A DNA stretch of 64,000 nucleotides from contig NC_085865.1 of NCBI RefSeq assembly GCF_034702125.1, forward strand, positions 27,484,706 to 27,548,705, in the 5' to 3' direction. Of the stretch, positions 26,148-38,493 are shown in pieces. Made by a program: the position numbers and the translations under genes. How positions within the stretch are numbered: the first letter of the stretch is position 1; each line of letters begins with the position of its first letter. Source of the DNA: Engraulis encrasicolus. Taxonomy: Eukaryota; Chordata; Actinopteri; Clupeiformes; Engraulidae. The notes below the pieces were generated by a model. It ran no database searches. It was not told the origin of the DNA and saw nothing but the letters and a program-made list of their open reading frames with translations.

Positions 26148-26197
26148 GACAGATTGCATCTCACATAGCGCTGACAGATTGCATCTCACATAGCGCT
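26148..26197. repeat. Perfect 25-bp tandem duplication
   Basis: Two adjacent identical copies of a unit beginning GACAGATTGC and ending TAGCGCT. Confidence 0.9.
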
Positions 26198-27320
26198 GGA
26201 CATTGCATGATGTATAGTTAGTTAATGTATTGAATGTCAACATGACATTAGTCCTCTATATCAGTTGCCATAAACACATTGATCATTAATCAATTGATGC
26301 TGCATTGATTTTGATATATTACCAATCTATGCTTTCTTACATTCAGTTTTACGAAAACATGAAATATTTGTGCACATAAAGCATTTCCACAGAGATGAAA
26401 ACTCTCTTCAGGTTTTCAAGAGAGCAGGCTATCTGGCAGGTTTTCTGTTTCATTTAATCTCATTTGCCTGTTCCTTGGGCAACTTAGAAAATCATAGTGG
26501 GTGCATTTATCCTGTCAATAAATCTCTCTCCACAGTGTAACGAATACCAGCTAGCAGAGTTCAACCTTCCAGCCTCATAAAAAACTGAAGTTAGATGGCT
26601 AGGATTTAGTTCACTTGATAGCATGGCTGCTTCCCATACTGGACTTTGCTGTGAGGTTATGGGGGTTCAGTCTGGATCTGGACTGCACAGGTTGACCTCA
26701 GTTACTACAGCAAATCCTGCTATTGCCAGCAGACTAATTTTCATTTGGACATTTCATTAGAATACCGTAGTTTTAAGAGTGCAATACATAGCACACCAAG
26801 AGAATAATCACTTCTGTTAAATCAAGTTCAATCCCATCACATGCATGTATCTTGTCTTTATCTTCTCGCAGCTCATTTCCTTATCCGACCACTCATTTTC
26901 ACATCAAACAGTGAGACAATCCATTTATTCTTGGGACAATGCTTTTTGCCTTTGAGCAAACAATATAAGGCCATGATTTAGTACACACAAATACACACTG
27001 AGAACGGGAGCAGTTAGACATACCTTTTGTCAGGCCTTATCTGACAACTCCATCTAGTCTACGGGAATATAGTAATGGGAAACTGATGACTACCCCTCCC
27101 CCCTTCCCCCCCCCCCCCCCCACTTCCACTGTTTTCCTGTCATGCTATCAACTTCTCCCCTCCTGACTTCCTGTTGTCTCTGTGTCTCCTGGAGTGTTGT
27201 TCTGGCGTTGGAAATGAAGCATTAAATGCATGCGCACAGCAGGTCGATTACCTCCAGCACTTGCACAGCACCTCGGTAGCAGCACCCCTAAGAAACACAC
27301 ATCTAGCTGTCTGTTTCCCC

Positions 27321-27452
<132 letters not shown>

Positions 27453-28707
27453 CTTCTTCGTGTATGTGTGTGTGTGAGTGCAAGAGTATATTGGTGTGTT
27501 TCTGTTTGTTTGGTCTTTAGGGTGTGTGTGTGCATTCTTTTTTCCCAGTATGTGCATGCTCTCTATCATTCAGTGAGTGTGTGTGTATGTTTATGCTTGA
27601 GCATGTTCTCCTGTTTGTCAAAGCCGTACTCATGGCACTGCTGAAGCAATGTAGACCAGTGCAGTGCAGCCTTGAACTCAAAACCAACAATATTCCTGTA
27701 ATGCCATATGACAGAATGACGAGCAGAAACAGTCACATTTGCCTTTTCCATCATTTCAGATAAACAGGTTCACATGTCATAGCCAAAGTTTTTTTTTTAA
27801 CATTTCAAAAAATAGGGGCCCATGAGGGTGCAGGGCCCACTGGGAAATGCCCGCTTTGCCAGATGGCCAGTCCAGCCCTGGGGTTTTCCCTCATCCTGTG
27901 ACCACCGGGGGAGAGCCAGCTGGAGAAAGACTCAGAAGAACGAGTAGTCAGACACTGATGTCAGTGCTTGCATTCGCAGGGTCTTGGAAGGTTAGCGTGG
28001 TTGCCCTCATGCCACATCCATGCAGTAGAATCACACATCCTGACTACCATGTTTGCTGCACACATTCTTAGAGTCAGGAAAGTTAGTGTAGGCCAGGGTC
28101 TCTTGTAGGAGGTTATAGCTTTAAGCTCTTGACGAAAGTTTCTCTTGGAAATTCACAGCACACATGAAGTGGGGGCATAGTGTCAAGATGCTGAGTTGTA
28201 AGCGGCTGGACTACTGATGTATAAGGAGGTCTCATCTTTCACTCAAGAGCTTCAGCTTCAAACTTCTTGCCTGAAGATGCGGAACATGGACCTATATCTC
28301 TGGCCAACGAGAGGGAGTGGTTGTCCACAGTTTATCTCATGTTACATAATTGATATAGCCTGGCGAGCCAGACCTGTACAGCTCGGAGAGAGTGTGGGCG
28401 GGATAAACGGTTGTCTATCAAAATGCCTTGGCACTCAACGCCACGCAAGAGGATGGTGGAACAACCAATCCCCACACAGTTCTGTGTAACGTCACAGCTG
28501 TCTCTCAGAACGTACACGCGACACGCCCCTTGTAGGTGAAGCGGCAACTTTGTGCCTTCATAGGAGTGGATGCGTGTGATCACCAACATCACAAACAAGT
28601 TTCCTAATGAATCGTGTTTTCACTTACACAGTTCAAAAATGCTACGTTTTCAACCACATGGCCCTCCTTGATCAACCAGTGAAATGTTGAGCAATTTGGG
28701 GCTTGTC

Positions 28708-28941
28708 AAAGCAACACTCCGTTTTTTTTGACACATGACCTCATTTCCGAGTCAACCAGAGTGTTAGAAGTGTGTCCAGGTCGTTTTTTTGAAATTCCAT
28801 GCAGTCATTGTAAACCCACAGGTCGATGTTGCTAAGCTAGCACAAGTGATCCACTTTTGTTAGCATGACCCAAAACACACTTCTAACACTCTGGCTGACT
28901 CGGAAATGAGGTCCTGTGTCCAAAAAACGGAGTGTTGCTTT
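28708..28941. mobile_element. Nested miniature inverted-repeat element
   Basis: Left AAAGCAACACTCCGTTTTTT and right AAAAAACGGAGTGTTGCTTT are complementary. Inside them CATTTCCGAGTCAACCAGAG mirrors CTCTGGCTGACTCGGAAATG, so the arms extend about 85 bp. The unpaired centre is short. Typical of a fish MITE inserted in the surrounding element. Confidence 0.8.
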
Positions 28942-28989
28942 AAATGGTTATATTTGTGATTGTTGTCAACATGGCATGTTTGGTGCTAG

Positions 28990-29330
28990 CTAGCTAGCTG
29001 TATACCCATAGAATTAATACACGGCTGGATACCTAGCTCTGTGTTATCGACGACAGGTTGGCCAGCCGCTAGCTCGGTAGACTAGGTGTCATTCCCATCT
29101 ACTGTATTTAGTGAGCTACTTAAAGACTGTCAAAGTTCCCAAATGTCTCGTTTTTCATGACATTGACCTTATTAGAAATTGAGGCAGGCATATAATACAA
29201 GGCTGGATACCTAGCACAGGTGTTATTGACGACAGGTTGGCTAGCCACTAGCTCAGTAGACTAGGTGTCATTCCCATCTATTTAGTAAGCTACTCAAAGA
29301 CTTTCAAAGCTCCCAAATGTCTCGTTTTAA
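28990..29330. repeat. Diverged tandem duplication, ~180-bp period
   Basis: GGCTGGATACCTAGC, then GACGACAGGTTGGC, CTAGGTGTCATTCCCATCTA and CCCAAATGTCTCGTTTT recur in the same order in both halves, with scattered differences and a missing block in the second copy. Confidence 0.75.
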
Positions 29331-29784
29331 TGGCATGTGTCTTGAATTCTACACCTACAATAGGTCTGATAATAGCGTGTGACTATCTGGTTCTGTAAAA
29401 TGCTCAAATTAGCTTACCGAGCTAGCTTAAAACATCGAATGATCATATGGTAATGTGTAATGATCTATTTGTGTCCGATAAGTTCATGGTGTATTTTTAC
29501 ATCAATCCTCCACGCCACGAAATGTATTATCATCCAGGCTTTTTAAATGAAGTAAAAACTTTCGTGCTGTAAGTAGCACGGACGGCCGCCATGTTTCTTC
29601 TTAGAAAGTTTTCTATGTTTACTAAGTAGCCCAGCCCCCCATCTCGCTCCTCACGATTTGATTGGCCCTGTCATCGGATAACTTTCAGCCTCGCAAAGCG
29701 ACCGGGGTTCGCTACACTGCCCCCGGGAGCAAATTCAATTTGCGGTCGCTAGGGGCGTCTAGATTTCTAGGCTATAATTGATAT

Positions 29785-30153
29785 GTTAACATTTGTCAAG
29801 CTGTGAAGTGAACAGATGACAGCCATTAAGGTCACAGAAAACTTTTGGACCAAGAACAGTTTACCACCTGAGATTGCAATATGTAGCAGATACAGTATAT
29901 TATTGCGCCTCTCAACTCAGGTTAGATTGCTCTATATGTCCATTCCATACATTGCCACCTTCTCTCAAACCATGTCTTTAGAAGGATCCCCTCACTAGGA
30001 GATGTTTTAAAGCTCCAAATGAGTACAGTTGCCTAAACTTAGTATAGCTACTTGTCCTAGAGTGACATGGTCTGCTTGAATGGGAATATGCACAGAAATA
30101 TAGGCCTAGATCATTTTCTTCTGAAGAAATATTATCATGCCAAATCAAATTAT
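29785..30153. other. Short non-coding interval
   Basis: Nothing recognised between two inverted-repeat elements. Confidence 0.5.
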
Positions 30154-30327
30154 GTCTCTTTTCCACTGCCGGTTTTCTGGTAAGCTTAGCTCAACACAGC
30201 GCGGCTCGGCCGCCACTTTTTGTTTTACAACGGCTGTTTCGTGCCTATTTGAAAAACAAAAAGTGGCGGGCGGGTCACGCTTTGTCGAGCTGTAGACCTA
30301 CCAGAAAACCGGCAGTGGAAAAGAGGC
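30154..30327. mobile_element. Palindromic miniature element with CTCTTTTCCACTGCC ends
   Basis: Left GTCTCTTTTCCACTGCCGG and right CCGGCAGTGGAAAAGAGGC are inverted with one mismatch, continuing through TTTTCTGGTA. The centre (CCGCCACTTTTTGTTTT against AAAACAAAAAGTGGCGGG) also pairs, so nearly the whole 174 bp folds back. ATTAT flanks both sides. A decayed relative of its right end lies near 34650-34705. Confidence 0.8.
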
Positions 30328-31266
30328 ATTATCATCAATTATGTGCATTGAAATTGCACTATCTTGGAACGACAACAGAACATTAATCAAATTATGTATA
30401 TAACTGGGAGAACATACAGTGTGATGCCTAATTAAATTATACGTGTGATATAATTCTCTCAACACTCTTTACTTATGATTCTGTTCTGTTCAAATCCAGC
30501 TTCCATGGGTTCGCCTGCATTGTTCTTTACTTGGTTAACAGTACGTAGGCCCTATTGGATGTGCCAGTATAAATTAGACATCATTAGGGCCGGAAAACAA
30601 AGAAATAAATGTCCTCTTAGGGGTAAAAGCAATTTTGACCGTAATTGATTACTCCAGCATTCATTAGCTATAATCACACACTGACAGTCACTGATGCACT
30701 TCATTAGTGTTATTCCTGCTTAAAAGAGACATGTGGATAAATGTGCATAGAAAATGAATCATTAAAAAACACAATTCGGCAATTAATTTCACTAAGCATC
30801 ATGATTCCCCATAGCTGACATGCACACACATCTTTATTATCGTTTGTTGGATAATTCTTTTTTTCATGAAATTCCATGTGCTGTGTGTAAAAGCTCAATA
30901 TCAGCCTTTGTTCTCATTTGCCACAATATTAAAACAAAAGTGTAATAAGAAGTGTAATAACAGTGGCCTGGCAAGACAGCAACACACAGTAGTGAACAGC
31001 AGAATTCTCTCTGTAATAAGGCCATGATGTTTGTGTTGCCTGAGTCCACACGGATGAAAACATGGCATTTGATTTCATCCAATACAGACTGACAGTTTTT
31101 TTTTACAATCACTACCAAGTTTGATAAATCTTCTGAATGTGTTAAACCATTTCCCCCTAAGTTCAAAGCCCAGACTAGAAATCCAGGAAGAAACAAAAAA
31201 CACATGATGTAGGCTATTAAGCATATTCTGCAATCTGTATCTGTGTCTGTGGTAGTGGCCCCTAAG

Positions 31267-31421
<155 letters not shown>

Positions 31422-32432
31422 GATTGTAGAACACATTCCATGAGGCAAGAACTTTCAAAGGTAATTCAGTTGACATTGGCCTCGTTCACACAAGACTTAG
31501 ATTTACTGTAATTCATGAGGCAAGCACAAGTTTATTCCAAATAGACCTTAATTCCGCTTTGACTCTGCAGAACTATGTATAACTATTTAATTCTGGATTT
31601 ATTAATTCGGAATTAAAAACGTCATCGGAACGTGGCCAATGATTTGATTCCAGGAACTGGACACGACACCCCCCTGCTATCATCTCAGATATGTAGAATG
31701 AGCTACTAATTAAAACAGTATTACTGCTCTTACATCATGACTTCAAGGCAGCGCCATGACACAGGAGGAGGCCCTTGTCCTTGATGATGACCAGGATAAA
31801 AAACCAACCCAGCCATCAGCCAGGTCAAACCTGTCAGAGTGCAGGGCCATGATGGGCACAGCCTGACTATGAATATTAATGAAGCCTTTCACTTTCATAA
31901 CCTTGCCCACTTGACAATCCATACCTCCCTCTTTACTTTGTATGCCTCCACAGTGCCAGTTCTCTTCATTCCTTCGTTCAGTACCACACAACGTGAGTGT
32001 GAGATGCCTAACTTTGATTCTCTCTCTCTCTCCTTCTCTCTCTCTCTCTCTGTCTGTCTCACACTCACTCTTTCATTATCTTTCTCCTTCCACACTCTCT
32101 CCCCTCTACCCTCATCCCTCCCTTCTGCCCCCCGCCTCTATTCTCTTTCCTTCCTTCTCATTCTCTTTCCATCCTCACTCTTCCCCCTCTTTCCATCTGT
32201 CCTTTTCCCTGTCTCACTAGCTCCTATTCTTTCTTCCTCCTTCTTTCTTTCATACCACGTAAATGAGTGATGGGTGAAGGGGCACCACACCTGTCAGCGG
32301 GCCCTCTTATCAGCTCTTCTGGAGAGGGCAGTGAAATGTACGTATGCCCTCATTCATCCTGCTCCTCATCTGAGGGTGCCATGCTGTTATTGATTGGAGT
32401 CGATATGCCAGATATGGAGATGGTTCACCGGA

Positions 32433-32434
<2 letters not shown>

Positions 32435-32478
<44 letters not shown>
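32435..32478. repeat. (GA)n microsatellite
   Basis: About 22 GA units on the plus strand, followed by purine-rich sequence to about 32650. It sits about 400 bp after a pyrimidine-rich (CT) stretch at 32021-32260. Confidence 0.95.
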
Positions 32479-32480
<2 letters not shown>

Positions 32481-33703
32481 AAATGAGCGAAAGAGAAGGA
32501 AAGGGGAGATTAAAATAGGAAATTAATTAAAAGAGGATTAGAGAGAGGTAAAGAGGAAAGAAAGACAGCAACAAAGGGAGATAGTGACAAGGGGGAGAGA
32601 AGGGGTGAGCAAGAAAGAAAGAAAGAAAGAAAAAGAGAAGCAAGACAGGAAAAGGGTTCCGGTGAATAACGTGGGGTCTTTGGTATGTGTCTGGAGCTCC
32701 AGAACCATAGCTCATGTACACACAGGGGCCACAGGACCATGGGGAAGAATGTAAATGGGTGTATGGCTATTTTTCTGGAGCATAGTAAATGAAAAGCCTC
32801 CTGTCACGTGTATTAATGTGAGGCGTGGGACTCACCCAGCAACACAAATAACACAGTACATTTGGTTACCCATTGAGATGAATGAACACGGTGGTTATCA
32901 TCATTTGAAAAACGCATTACTCTCGGAGGCAGAGTATGTAAACAGCGGGCAGTTAAAGACAACAGCTGAATGGAATGAGACATTAAATTGGATTATTTAA
33001 GTGTAGCTTAATTTCTGCTTGACTAAAAAGCGTTTACCCACTTCACAGTGTTATACCGAATAGCATATGATTTCCTGCTGTTCAATGATAATGGGGGGAT
33101 TGTTGCAAGACTGAAATCCAATTACTGTTTATGGGTTCCTTTACTAGAGAAGAACAAAACAGCAACAGATTGCTGTAATTGTGTGCTCTTCTACATTTGA
33201 TGTATTTATTTTTAGAGACACTACAGGGAAATCGTTGAACTCGGATTAATTTAGCATTACATTAGCTATAATACCTGATCGGTAAACCCTTACACTGAAT
33301 TCCTTTTCCGTGTTCTACGTATGACTTTAATTAGGCATCTCTGTAGCAAGCATTTACACATGCAGTTGCCCAGGCTTTTGTCCAACCCTGCCGAAATTTG
33401 TCTTTGTCTCATTGTCCCATTGTCTTGTTGTGTTTTTCCTCCCTTCCCCTGTCTCTCTGTCTCTCTCTCTCTCTGTCTCTCTCTCTGTCTCTCTCTCTCC
33501 GTCTTTCACTCTTTTGTTCCATTGCAGGTTACTGTCTGCCGGGAAGAGTGGGGTCACAGAAATCAATGATGTGATGCTGGAAGGCTCAATTACCTGGAAG
33601 GGCCTTGTGTGGTGTTTGACGCTGTACCTTCCTCCTCACTCCCACACTCACACACTTCACATGGCCCATACCATTGGACGTGAGTGACAAAAACACATTT
33701 GTA

Positions 33704-33852
<149 letters not shown>

Positions 33853-34993
33853 AAGATATTTATAGTCATTGTCAAAAAAGGCAAAGAAATTGTGTGTGGC
33901 GCACAACACTGTGTAGTAGATTGCCATTTAAAGTACAGCAAAGAACAAAGTGGCACCACTGTTTGGTACCCCTCTCCCCAGTCCTAGTGCAACAAGGATA
34001 AGTTTGATGCCCTCACACATTCCTTCCAATCAATAAATAAACGAAACCCAAAATCAACTCGACTCTCGCCAGATTAATGGGTTCTGCCTCACTCCGCAAA
34101 CATTCATCTTGAGCTACGCCATGTGTACGTCTGCGAAGGCGTGGTTTTATTTAAAAATCCTTGAACATGATTGAGGAAACACTTGTGTGGCATTTTAACT
34201 GAGCTACTTTAACTACTCACAGATTTGAAAATACAGGGAGCCCCAATAAATAACCCAGTGTCAGCAATAGGCAGTTTTCTCAGCTGTCCTGGGAATTCAG
34301 TTGCCTTATGGCCTGAAAGTACAGGCTATTGGTCTTTTGGTGCAGGTCTGTAGAGACCTGTACCTTCTACCTGAAGGGAGCAATTGGTGTCACGCAGGAT
34401 GTTTGGCACTCTCCATAGACAGTGCATGGTCTAGATGGCACTGATCTCTAGGATAGGTGTTCCATTAATTTCCCCACTGTTTTCACCGCTGCAGTGCCTG
34501 CTGGTCTGTTTTGTAGGATCTTGAGAACCACATCAGGAACCCATACGTTTACAACTGCCGATGGCGCTGTTGTAAATGTTCAAAAGTAGCCTAGTGCACA
34601 TAGCTCCCCAAATTAATTAGGCAACAAATAAATAATAAACTGAGGCCGAGTTGTGCCGTGTCGAGCTGTTCTGGGTAGAAAATGGGCAGTGGAATAGGGC
34701 CTAGTGTGTCTTTGCCAGCAGTGTGCTCCCCGCTGCTTCATTCTCATTCTCTCACATGTTTTTGGAGAAAGCTCAGTTTGAATACAACATTATTGTGTTA
34801 TATCAGCAGCATGCATGTGCATTTTTTTCATGAGTTTCCATGTGCATGTATCATGAGTAGATGTGAGGCTGTAGTCCGGCATATTATTAGCATGTGCTGC
34901 TGCCTGCCTCGACTTCCATGATCAGCTGCTGATGTGATTGATGAAGTTCATTCAGACTCTAATGCAGGAGGCCCAGCCTGGCCAGACACCCTC

Positions 34994-35120
<127 letters not shown>

Positions 35121-35833
35121 GGCAATTTCTGGCTTTTCAAGATAAAATTAGACATCATCTATCCCTGTCAGCAGCAGTCCGCTCACCAAAGCACAGTCTG
35201 GCTTATGAAAGGCAGGCTGATAAGAAAGGTGTGTGTGCGTGTAACGGAGGCTAACTAGCAGAGTTGGCGTGGAACGTTAGTAAACCTCCCTCCTAAGGCC
35301 ACATACAGTGTCGATGCCGTTGGACTGGGAGACTGGTCTCTTAGTCCAGCGGTATCGTACTGTGCCTCCCATTGCCGAACCATTGTAGTTGACGAGGTCG
35401 CAGGTTCAATCCCTGAGGGGGATGAACAGGTGCAAGAAGACCTCCGTCACACGTGTGTGCGCATGTGTGTGCGTGAAGTAGCCTCATTGCTCTAATGGTC
35501 CCAATCTCACTCTGTGCTGAGAAGAATCAACTCCATCATCAAAACATTACCATGACATTACCATGAGGCTTAAGTAACAAATTAAGACATGGTCGTTACA
35601 ATTTGGTAACAGCAAGGTTATGATACATGATTATATGATTAATATATGCTCTGCAGAAAGGGGCTAAGGAATGAGGAAATCTGGAAAACAACAACTGGAT
35701 GACTGTTACAGGAAATGGAAAATGAATAAATAGAGCTTGCAAGGGAGAGAAAGTTATCATTTTGGGAAGGACATGGAAGAGTTGAGAAAGGATTAAAAAA
35801 GTCAGAAGACAAGATGAAAGGGATGGAAAACTA

Positions 35834-35844
35834 ACACACACACA

Positions 35845-35879
<35 letters not shown>
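35834..35879. repeat. (CA)n microsatellite with CTCT interruption
   Basis: CA units broken once by CTCTCT. Confidence 0.95.
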
Positions 35880-35883
<4 letters not shown>

Positions 35884-36975
35884 CAGGTAATCAGATGTAG
35901 ACAGACACATCCACCGTACGTCAGAGGACCTCTGTGTGCCATATAGTATATTATATTTTTACAGTATTCCCCACTCTAATTTGCAGAAGTGCATGGCCCT
36001 GAACAAAGCATGTCAACTTCGCTGGAGCATTTTTAAAGTGATGACTGATGTACAGGTAGCTAGAGAGTCTAAATGGAAATGCTGATGGCTATCTGTAGAG
36101 CTGTTACAAAGTCCATGGCAAATGTGCAGAGTTGAAAGCATAGCCTTCGATCTATGTGGAGAATAACTATTCAAGTAAAACAGTTGCATTTATTTCCCTG
36201 GAAAACACAACCCATTCGAGGAAGCTAATGAAATTCAGCCTCAATAGTTAATATGTTACACCATACATGCACAGTGGATAACAGACCCACGAAATAAGTA
36301 CACCATGGCGATAATACACAAGTACAGTAACCTCATACAAAATCAGCAAACCGGTGTAGATACATTGCAAAGTACGGTTTGCTTAACTGTGTTCTTAATT
36401 CTTCCTAAATGTCCTGGGGCATGATGGGCCCAACCTCCTCTAATATTTCTAATCCACTTATTCATCAGACTGACAAAAAATATATCCTCCACAATGACAG
36501 CCATGCATACGTAAATATGTGAGCACCCACTGGATTAAACAACCTCCCCATTACCTTTGCTCCTTTTAAATGAGTTTTTCAAACAACATAACAAAGAAGT
36601 TGTTAATAATAGAAGCACATCGTCATTTTCAGAAATTAGTTTATGTTAAACAAAAAGTCATCTATTTAGAATGAATGGCTAGTTAGGCATACCGCACAAG
36701 TTCATCATTTAAATGATTTAAGAGCATAAGCGGTGGATTGTAAACAGAGGCACCCCTCTTTAAATGCATTGTAACAACACAGTCCATTTAGTCACCAAGA
36801 ACTTTCCTCTCTCACCAGCTAAGTGTGTTGTGTGTGTATGTGTGCAGACTAGAAGTAATTACTGTCTTCATCACCCAGTAATAGATGTGTGTTGTCTGTG
36901 CACTCTGAAACAAGCCCAGGGATCATCATTACTGTCATGTCGAAGATTAGAATAAAAAACACAGCTCCTCCAGTC

Positions 36976-36981
<6 letters not shown>

Positions 36982-37054
<73 letters not shown>
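36982..37054. repeat. (CT)n microsatellite
   Basis: About 36 uninterrupted CT units. Confidence 0.98.
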
Positions 37055-37056
<2 letters not shown>

Positions 37057-38187
37057 ATAAATTGGCTCTCTTATGAATAATTGAAGTCTATGTTGTGGGG
37101 TAGTGGGCTCCGTGGAGTATAGCCAAGCCTCACCCACAGAGCCGCCCTTCCTCCATGTCTGCCAGATCATCAGACTGTGGTTAGCTCGGTATATTCTTTA
37201 GTGCCATGGGAGCCATTATGGTCTTTGTCTAGTGTAACACACGCTTATTAGGATATTCATCTGCACAAAGATAAGAAAGGCATCCCACTCAAGTGTTTAT
37301 TCACTCCGATGCGTTAAATGTTTATCAGTGTGTAGGCATCCCACTGAGACAAAACCATAATGCATTAAAAGAGAGATGACTAAATTTAACTTTGTTTTCA
37401 CTGTATTTCTGTGGTTTGCTTTCATTCCATGCTGCGTGATGTCATGAGTGTTGTATTGTGGTCTGTTTGTACATTTATTTCTCCCCATTTAAATGTAATG
37501 TGTTCCCTACAGTGTTTTATGTAAGCTTTCAGAAAAAAATGTGTGAGACTCTGTGTCATGCACTTGCTCCACAGTGTGGACTTACACAACATGCACTGTG
37601 TTTACTGTGGAGAGAGACAGAGACAGCAGCATGTGAAATTTGACCTTGAAAAAATCTTGTTGAAAAAAACATGAAATGCTTCAGCTGTTCAGTACAAAAT
37701 CGTATCACTACAACTTCCATGAAAATACATGGCAAAAGTGACGGATTTCACATGAGACAGCTATCCTTCAGTGGAAATCATGTAGGCCTATAAAGACTTG
37801 CCTCCCTGGGGTCTGTCTGGGCTAGGCCATATGGATGTTTTGTTTTGGTAAAGGGGAAGTCTACTATTTGGCACATTTGGAAAAGCTTGTGCTTAATGAA
37901 TAAACCCAATTGCCATCAAATCAGCACTAACATAACATTAACTTACAACCAGATTGTATTACAGTAATTCTGCACATCCACCATGATATAAAGGACTTTT
38001 TACTGGATATGCTGCTGCTATTGCTGCTGCTGCTGCTTCCCATTTGTGATGACCGTACCTATTGCAGGTCTCCACTTTAATTTCCTCAGGCCGTAAATCC
38101 TTGGCTGGTTAGCATAATGGGAGCCTGTGTGCTGTGTTGTCCGATAAAAATGGTGCTCAGACCCCAAAGAGCGTCATCCACAATGTT

Positions 38188-38493
38188 TTAACCCATTGAT
38201 GCCTGATGTTGCGTTGCGCAACATTGGCCCTGGTGCCTGGAGCTGCATTACGCAACATTCAGACTCATGAGATTTGAGACAACTTTATTAAAAATCTCTG
38301 TTTGTTTGAGATGAATGAACACATTCTAATGAAAGATGGGGGTCTTCGCGTTTAAATGCAACTCAGGGCATATTTTTATGTGCTTCAGAAGCTGAGATAT
38401 TTAGATTTTTATAGGCTGAGGGCAGCTTTTCTTAAAAAGGGCTCAGGCATTCAGCACCCTTTTTAACAGGTGCCTTAGGCGTCAATGGGTTAT
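38188..38493. mobile_element. TTAA-type miniature element
   Basis: Left TTAACCCATTGATGCCT and the reverse complement of the right, ATAACCCATTGACGCCT, match with two differences. The left flank is TTAA; the right reads TTAT, one substitution away. The ends resemble those of the longer TTAA elements at 8099 and 62081 (TTAACACATTG and TTAACTCATTG). The 306-bp interior contains GTTGCGTTGCGCAAC and is non-coding. Confidence 0.62.

Larger units (their letters stand above)
28357..29773. mobile_element. DNA transposon derivative with AGCCT/AGGCT inverted ends and long target duplication
   Basis: The ends are inverted (AGCCTGGCGAGCCAGACC on the left; reverse complement of the right AGCCTAGAAATCTAGACGCC). 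The flanks share the direct repeat ATAATTGATAT (28346-28356 and 29774-29784). Part of that 11-bp identity may belong to the termini, so the true duplication is probably 8-9 bp, compatible with hAT or Mutator-type elements. No transposase frame is seen. A second inverted-repeat element (28708-28941) and a tandem duplication (about 28990-29330) lie inside. Confidence 0.72.

Noticed and set aside
26600..26690. tRNA-like sequence with GGTTCAGTC
   Set aside because: Same problem: a lone B-box-like string without a cloverleaf.
33530..33610. Possible exon after a pyrimidine tract and CAG, translating to L-L-S-A-G-K-S-G-V-T-E-I-N-D
   Set aside because: The acceptor is good but no plausible donor follows and the frame runs on into CA-rich sequence; no family match recognised.
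35320..35415. tRNA-like or SINE head with GGTTCAATCC
   Set aside because: Only the B box is convincing; I could not pair acceptor or anticodon stems and no A box is well placed.
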